In this document: in pieces, positions 23,558 through 25,134 of the stretch
How the letters are laid out: every line of letters begins with the position of its first letter
Position numbering within the stretch: the stretch's first letter is position 1
Source of the DNA: a virus
DNA: 25,134 nt
Strand: one strand, 5' to 3'
Virus record (IMG/VR): IMGVR_UViG_3300025892_000140
Location: 1-25,134 of that record
Made by a program: the position numbers and the translations under genes
The notes under the pieces: model-generated
What the model was told of the DNA's origin: nothing
Database searches by the model: none
What the model saw: only the letters and a program-made list of their open reading frames with translations

Positions 23558-23735
23558 TGGGGCACTTATGATGGGCGGCATGGGTAATGCCACCTTTGTT
23601 AAGACCAAGATCCTTGAGTTGGTACGATGAGTGCAGACGTAATACTTCAGCTGCTCTATTGGCCAACCAGTGCATCTCGTAGGCCTGCAAGGTTAAGACC
23701 AGGAGCTTGAGTTTGCGGATGATGAACCTCAACAT
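23514..23735 (-). CDS. Small DUF1127-like protein with a CxxC motif
   Basis: A 73-residue protein starting MLRFIIRKLK, with an AGGAAA ribosome site about seven bases before the ATG. Residues about 27-51 (NRAAEVLRLHSSYQLKDLGLNKGGI) resemble the DUF1127 consensus, in which 'L-x-x-L-S-D-x-x-L-x-D-I-G-L-x-R-x-x-I' is typical. DUF1127 proteins are common small RNA-binding regulators in Alphaproteobacteria. After that segment comes HAAHHKCPICHPKVW, with a CxxC and several His that could bind zinc; this is not usual in DUF1127. It stands alone between the reductase and the tail block. A host-takeover or RNA-regulatory role is possible but unproven. Confidence 0.62.
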   Translation of the reverse strand: MLRFIIRKLKLLVLTLQAYEMHWLANRAAEVLRLHSSYQLKDLGLNKGGITHAAHHKCPICHPKVWQEWTKDV

Positions 23736-23880
23736 GGGCGTTTCCTAGTTAACAGTGGCTCTTGTTGGGTCATGAGCCTGAGTTGACGGAGGTTTGTGAG
23801 CCATATGCTCCCACCACCATGGGACAACCAGGTCTCTACCGCACCCCTAAGTGTATCACCCGTATGACCGGGAGGACATC

Positions 23881-23994
23881 ATGGGGACAGCTACTCTGGA
23901 GTGCGGGAGGCCTGGCATGAGATTAGACACAGTAGTCGAGACTTTGGTCTTCTCTCTAGAGGGGTCTCTTAGTAGTTACCTTAGGTCAACTTAG
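23881..23994 (+). CDS. Candidate plus-strand micro-ORF (speculative)
   Basis: The only plus-strand frame I consider worth noting. It encodes 37 residues starting MGTATLECGRPG and ending SSYLRST. A GGAGG ribosome site lies exactly five bases before the ATG. A weak promoter-like pair (TTGACG at 23783, TATGCT at 23804, 15-base spacing) lies upstream, and a hairpin followed by TCTCTTTT lies downstream at 24116-24172. No family resemblance. The short length and opposite orientation to all other genes make it doubtful. Confidence 0.22.
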   Translation: MGTATLECGRPGMRLDTVVETLVFSLEGSLSSYLRST

Positions 23995-24115
23995 GTAGAA
24001 CTGAGGGAGAACACAATATGTCCACATCATGAACAACTATCCGTTGACCTAGATAGTGCTTGAATGTCGTCCACGCTGGTGCGCATTTAGTATACGGGTC
24101 GCAAGATCCGGGAGG

Positions 24116-24172
24116 AGACGAAGGCAGCTGACCGTGGCCAAGGCTATGTGGAACACCTTCGTCTTCTCTTTT
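24116..24172 (+). terminator. Possible plus-strand terminator hairpin
   Basis: A perfect 9-bp inverted repeat, AGACGAAGG (24116-24124) with CCTTCGTCT (24156-24164), and on the plus strand it is followed by TCTCTTTT. The 31-base loop is large for an intrinsic terminator. On the minus strand the hairpin starts about 19 bases after the reductase stop codon but has no U-tract, so it could also be the 3' structure of the reductase mRNA. Confidence 0.35.
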
Positions 24173-24182
24173 AGTTTACAGC

Positions 24183-25134
24183 TTAGGCTGCTGTTAGGTC
24201 TACAATCTCACAGACATCACCAGTGCAAGCCAGGGTCTGAGACCCGACAGTAGTATCACCACGTTCATAGAGAGCCAGTGTGTCCCAGTCGATCGACTTA
24301 GGGAATGTCTCCATGGCTGTCTCATACTGTTCAGATGTGATGTCCTGGTAAGGTGCCTGGGCATATGTGTGGTCTGACCTGGGGAGGAAAGACACGCCAG
24401 ACATCTCATCGAAGTGAGCATAGACCCAGTCACCCACTTCATCCCACTCCTCTGGTCCCACTGAGACTGTGATCGATGGTTTGTGGCAACACCAGGCGCG
24501 TTGGTATGTCAGCCATAGCTCCAACTGTTCAATTGCAGTCATGTCATTGCGGGTCACTGCGCCCTCTGGTGCTTTCACTGGGAAAGCGAAGACCACAGTC
24601 GTGTCTGGTTTCATGACGCAAGGCTCATGTGGAATGCCCTGGTCAATCATGAACTCAGTGATCGGGTCTTTGGTGTCAGCCCTGACTGTCCGAGTGTAGT
24701 AGGCACTGTGACGTGCGTGGATCCCACTCGAGCTATCATTCAGTTGGCTGCTAGTGCCCTCAGGTTTGACGCAAGTCACAGCTGCTGACTTGTTGATACC
24801 CAGGTAGCCAGCATAGGTTACGTTGGTGTCTACAGCGATACGGCGCAAGCCTTTCAGTGTTTCATCCAATCCCGCATTCTCATGGGTCAACAGACGACAA
24901 TCCAAGATACCCGTGATGCTTACACCCAAGAGGGCCTCAGCTTCTGTGTTCTCCTGCCAGATAGGACGCAGGTAAGGGAACTTGGTCAACGTAGCCTGGA
25001 TGGTGCCCAGGATGGACGCAATGCGTACCTTACGAGCCAGGCTACCTACAGTGTCGTTAGCACGGGCAACGACAGACGTTAGGTTGCAAAACTGGGCTGA
25101 TTTAAGGGTGATCTCAGAACACGGGTTGGTCCCG
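24183..25134 (-). CDS. nrdJ: Class II (cobalamin-dependent) ribonucleotide reductase, C-terminal part
   Basis: The final 316 residues of a monomeric adenosylcobalamin-dependent ribonucleoside triphosphate reductase; the 5' part lies beyond the window edge. The frame is open to the edge; the TTG at 24989 is an internal leucine, not a start. Residues 3-8 of the visible part are NPCSEI, giving the active-site Cys and Glu, and a second Cys lies 11 residues later (QFC); both match the Lactobacillus leichmannii enzyme pattern (C408, E410, C419). The C-terminal CTGDVC matches the redox pair C731/C736 that re-reduces the active site. VKPEGTSSQL is a conserved barrel segment. It makes deoxynucleotides for phage replication without oxygen dependence but needs B12 from the host or medium. 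Complete at the C terminus, with no intron or intein in this part. Confidence 0.93.
   Translation of the reverse strand, partial: GTNPCSEITLKSAQFCNLTSVVARANDTVGSLARKVRIASILGTIQATLTKFPYLRPIWQENTEAEALLGVSITGILDCRLLTHENAGLDETLKGLRRIAVDTNVTYAGYLGINKSAAVTCVKPEGTSSQLNDSSSGIHARHSAYYTRTVRADTKDPITEFMIDQGIPHEPCVMKPDTTVVFAFPVKAPEGAVTRNDMTAIEQLELWLTYQRAWCCHKPSITVSVGPEEWDEVGDWVYAHFDEMSGVSFLPRSDHTYAQAPYQDITSEQYETAMETFPKSIDWDTLALYERGDTTVGSQTLACTGDVCEIVDLTAA

Larger units (their letters stand above)
23736..24182. other. Long non-coding gap after the reductase gene
   Basis: About 450 bases with no clear gene on the minus strand. A 19-codon frame (23745-23804, MAHKPPSTQAHD...) has a GGAG only three bases from its ATG and is doubtful. 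Visible structure: a 9-bp inverted repeat at 24116-24124/24156-24164; a small hairpin ACTATC/GATAGT at about 24036-24057; the direct repeat ACCTAAG at about 23980-23996; and repeats of TCCTCCCGG on the minus strand near 23870 and 24110. On the plus strand a 37-codon frame with an ideal ribosome site starts at 23881. No tRNA was found. Confidence 0.55.

Noticed and set aside
23745-23804. 19-codon minus-strand frame ahead of the DUF1127-like gene
   Set aside because: Spacing between GGAG and ATG is only three bases and the product is too short to judge; noted in the gap entry only.
24080-24120. tRNA-like T arm around the GGGTCGCAAGATCC segment
   Set aside because: Loop does not match TTC-A and no acceptor or anticodon stem could be built around it.
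24183-24989. Reductase starting at the TTG at 24989
   Set aside because: The frame stays open to the window edge and the upstream codons contain the active-site NPCSEI motif, so the TTG is internal.

Overview
The window is a densely packed stretch of a tailed-phage genome (podovirus-type gene set), almost wholly transcribed from the minus strand, so genes are read from high to low coordinates. Large terminase, P22-like portal, an acidic scaffold, an SU10/DUF5309-like major capsid protein, a nozzle-type tail protein, a 2169-residue ejection-type protein and a fibre of marine-phage type identify the phage. The partial gene at the right edge is a cobalamin-dependent (class II) ribonucleotide reductase. 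This combination recalls the marine 'cobavirus'/Zobellviridae phages of Rhodobacteraceae; that placement is inference from gene content, not a database result. No integrase, tRNA or CRISPR array was seen.

Layout in transcription order (right to left). 25134-24183: C-terminal part of the reductase. 24182-23143: about 1 kb with little coding, holding one convincing small gene (23735-23514, DUF1127-like with a CxxC), repeats, hairpins and a speculative small plus-strand unit. 23142-20281: two tail/receptor-type proteins and a large tail nozzle protein. 20277-17645: a small tail protein, a cupin-like protein and two probable ejection proteins. 17626-11117: the giant ejection protein, with a zincin signature near its C terminus and a possible HhH-GPD glycosylase-like motif. 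11109-11081: a clear intrinsic terminator. 11070-8825: a small basic-tailed protein, then the small and large terminase. 8822-5439: portal, small protein, scaffold. 5401-4273: major capsid gene, split by an intron. 4176-1: small head proteins, head-tail adaptor, tail fibre, a fibre-associated protein and a small conserved protein; another gene begins at the left edge.

The main discovery is a 244-nt ORF-less group I intron (4493-4736, minus strand) inside the major capsid gene. P1, P3, P4, P7, P8 and P10 can all be paired by hand, and the core closely resembles my recollection of the phage T4 td intron (subgroup IA2). The guide pairs with both exons and fixes the splice sites so that they restore a 294-residue capsid protein across codon GT|T. 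Without splicing, translation ends six codons into the intron and gives a truncated capsid protein, so virion assembly should depend on RNA self-splicing. Two hairpins follow the capsid gene.

The genes form a late module: terminase packages DNA through the portal into a shell built by scaffold and spliced capsid protein; adaptor, nozzle, fibre and glycine-rich proteins form the short tail and adhesion apparatus; the 267-, 344- and 2169-residue proteins probably enter the host with the DNA. The reductase would supply deoxynucleotides and depends on host B12.
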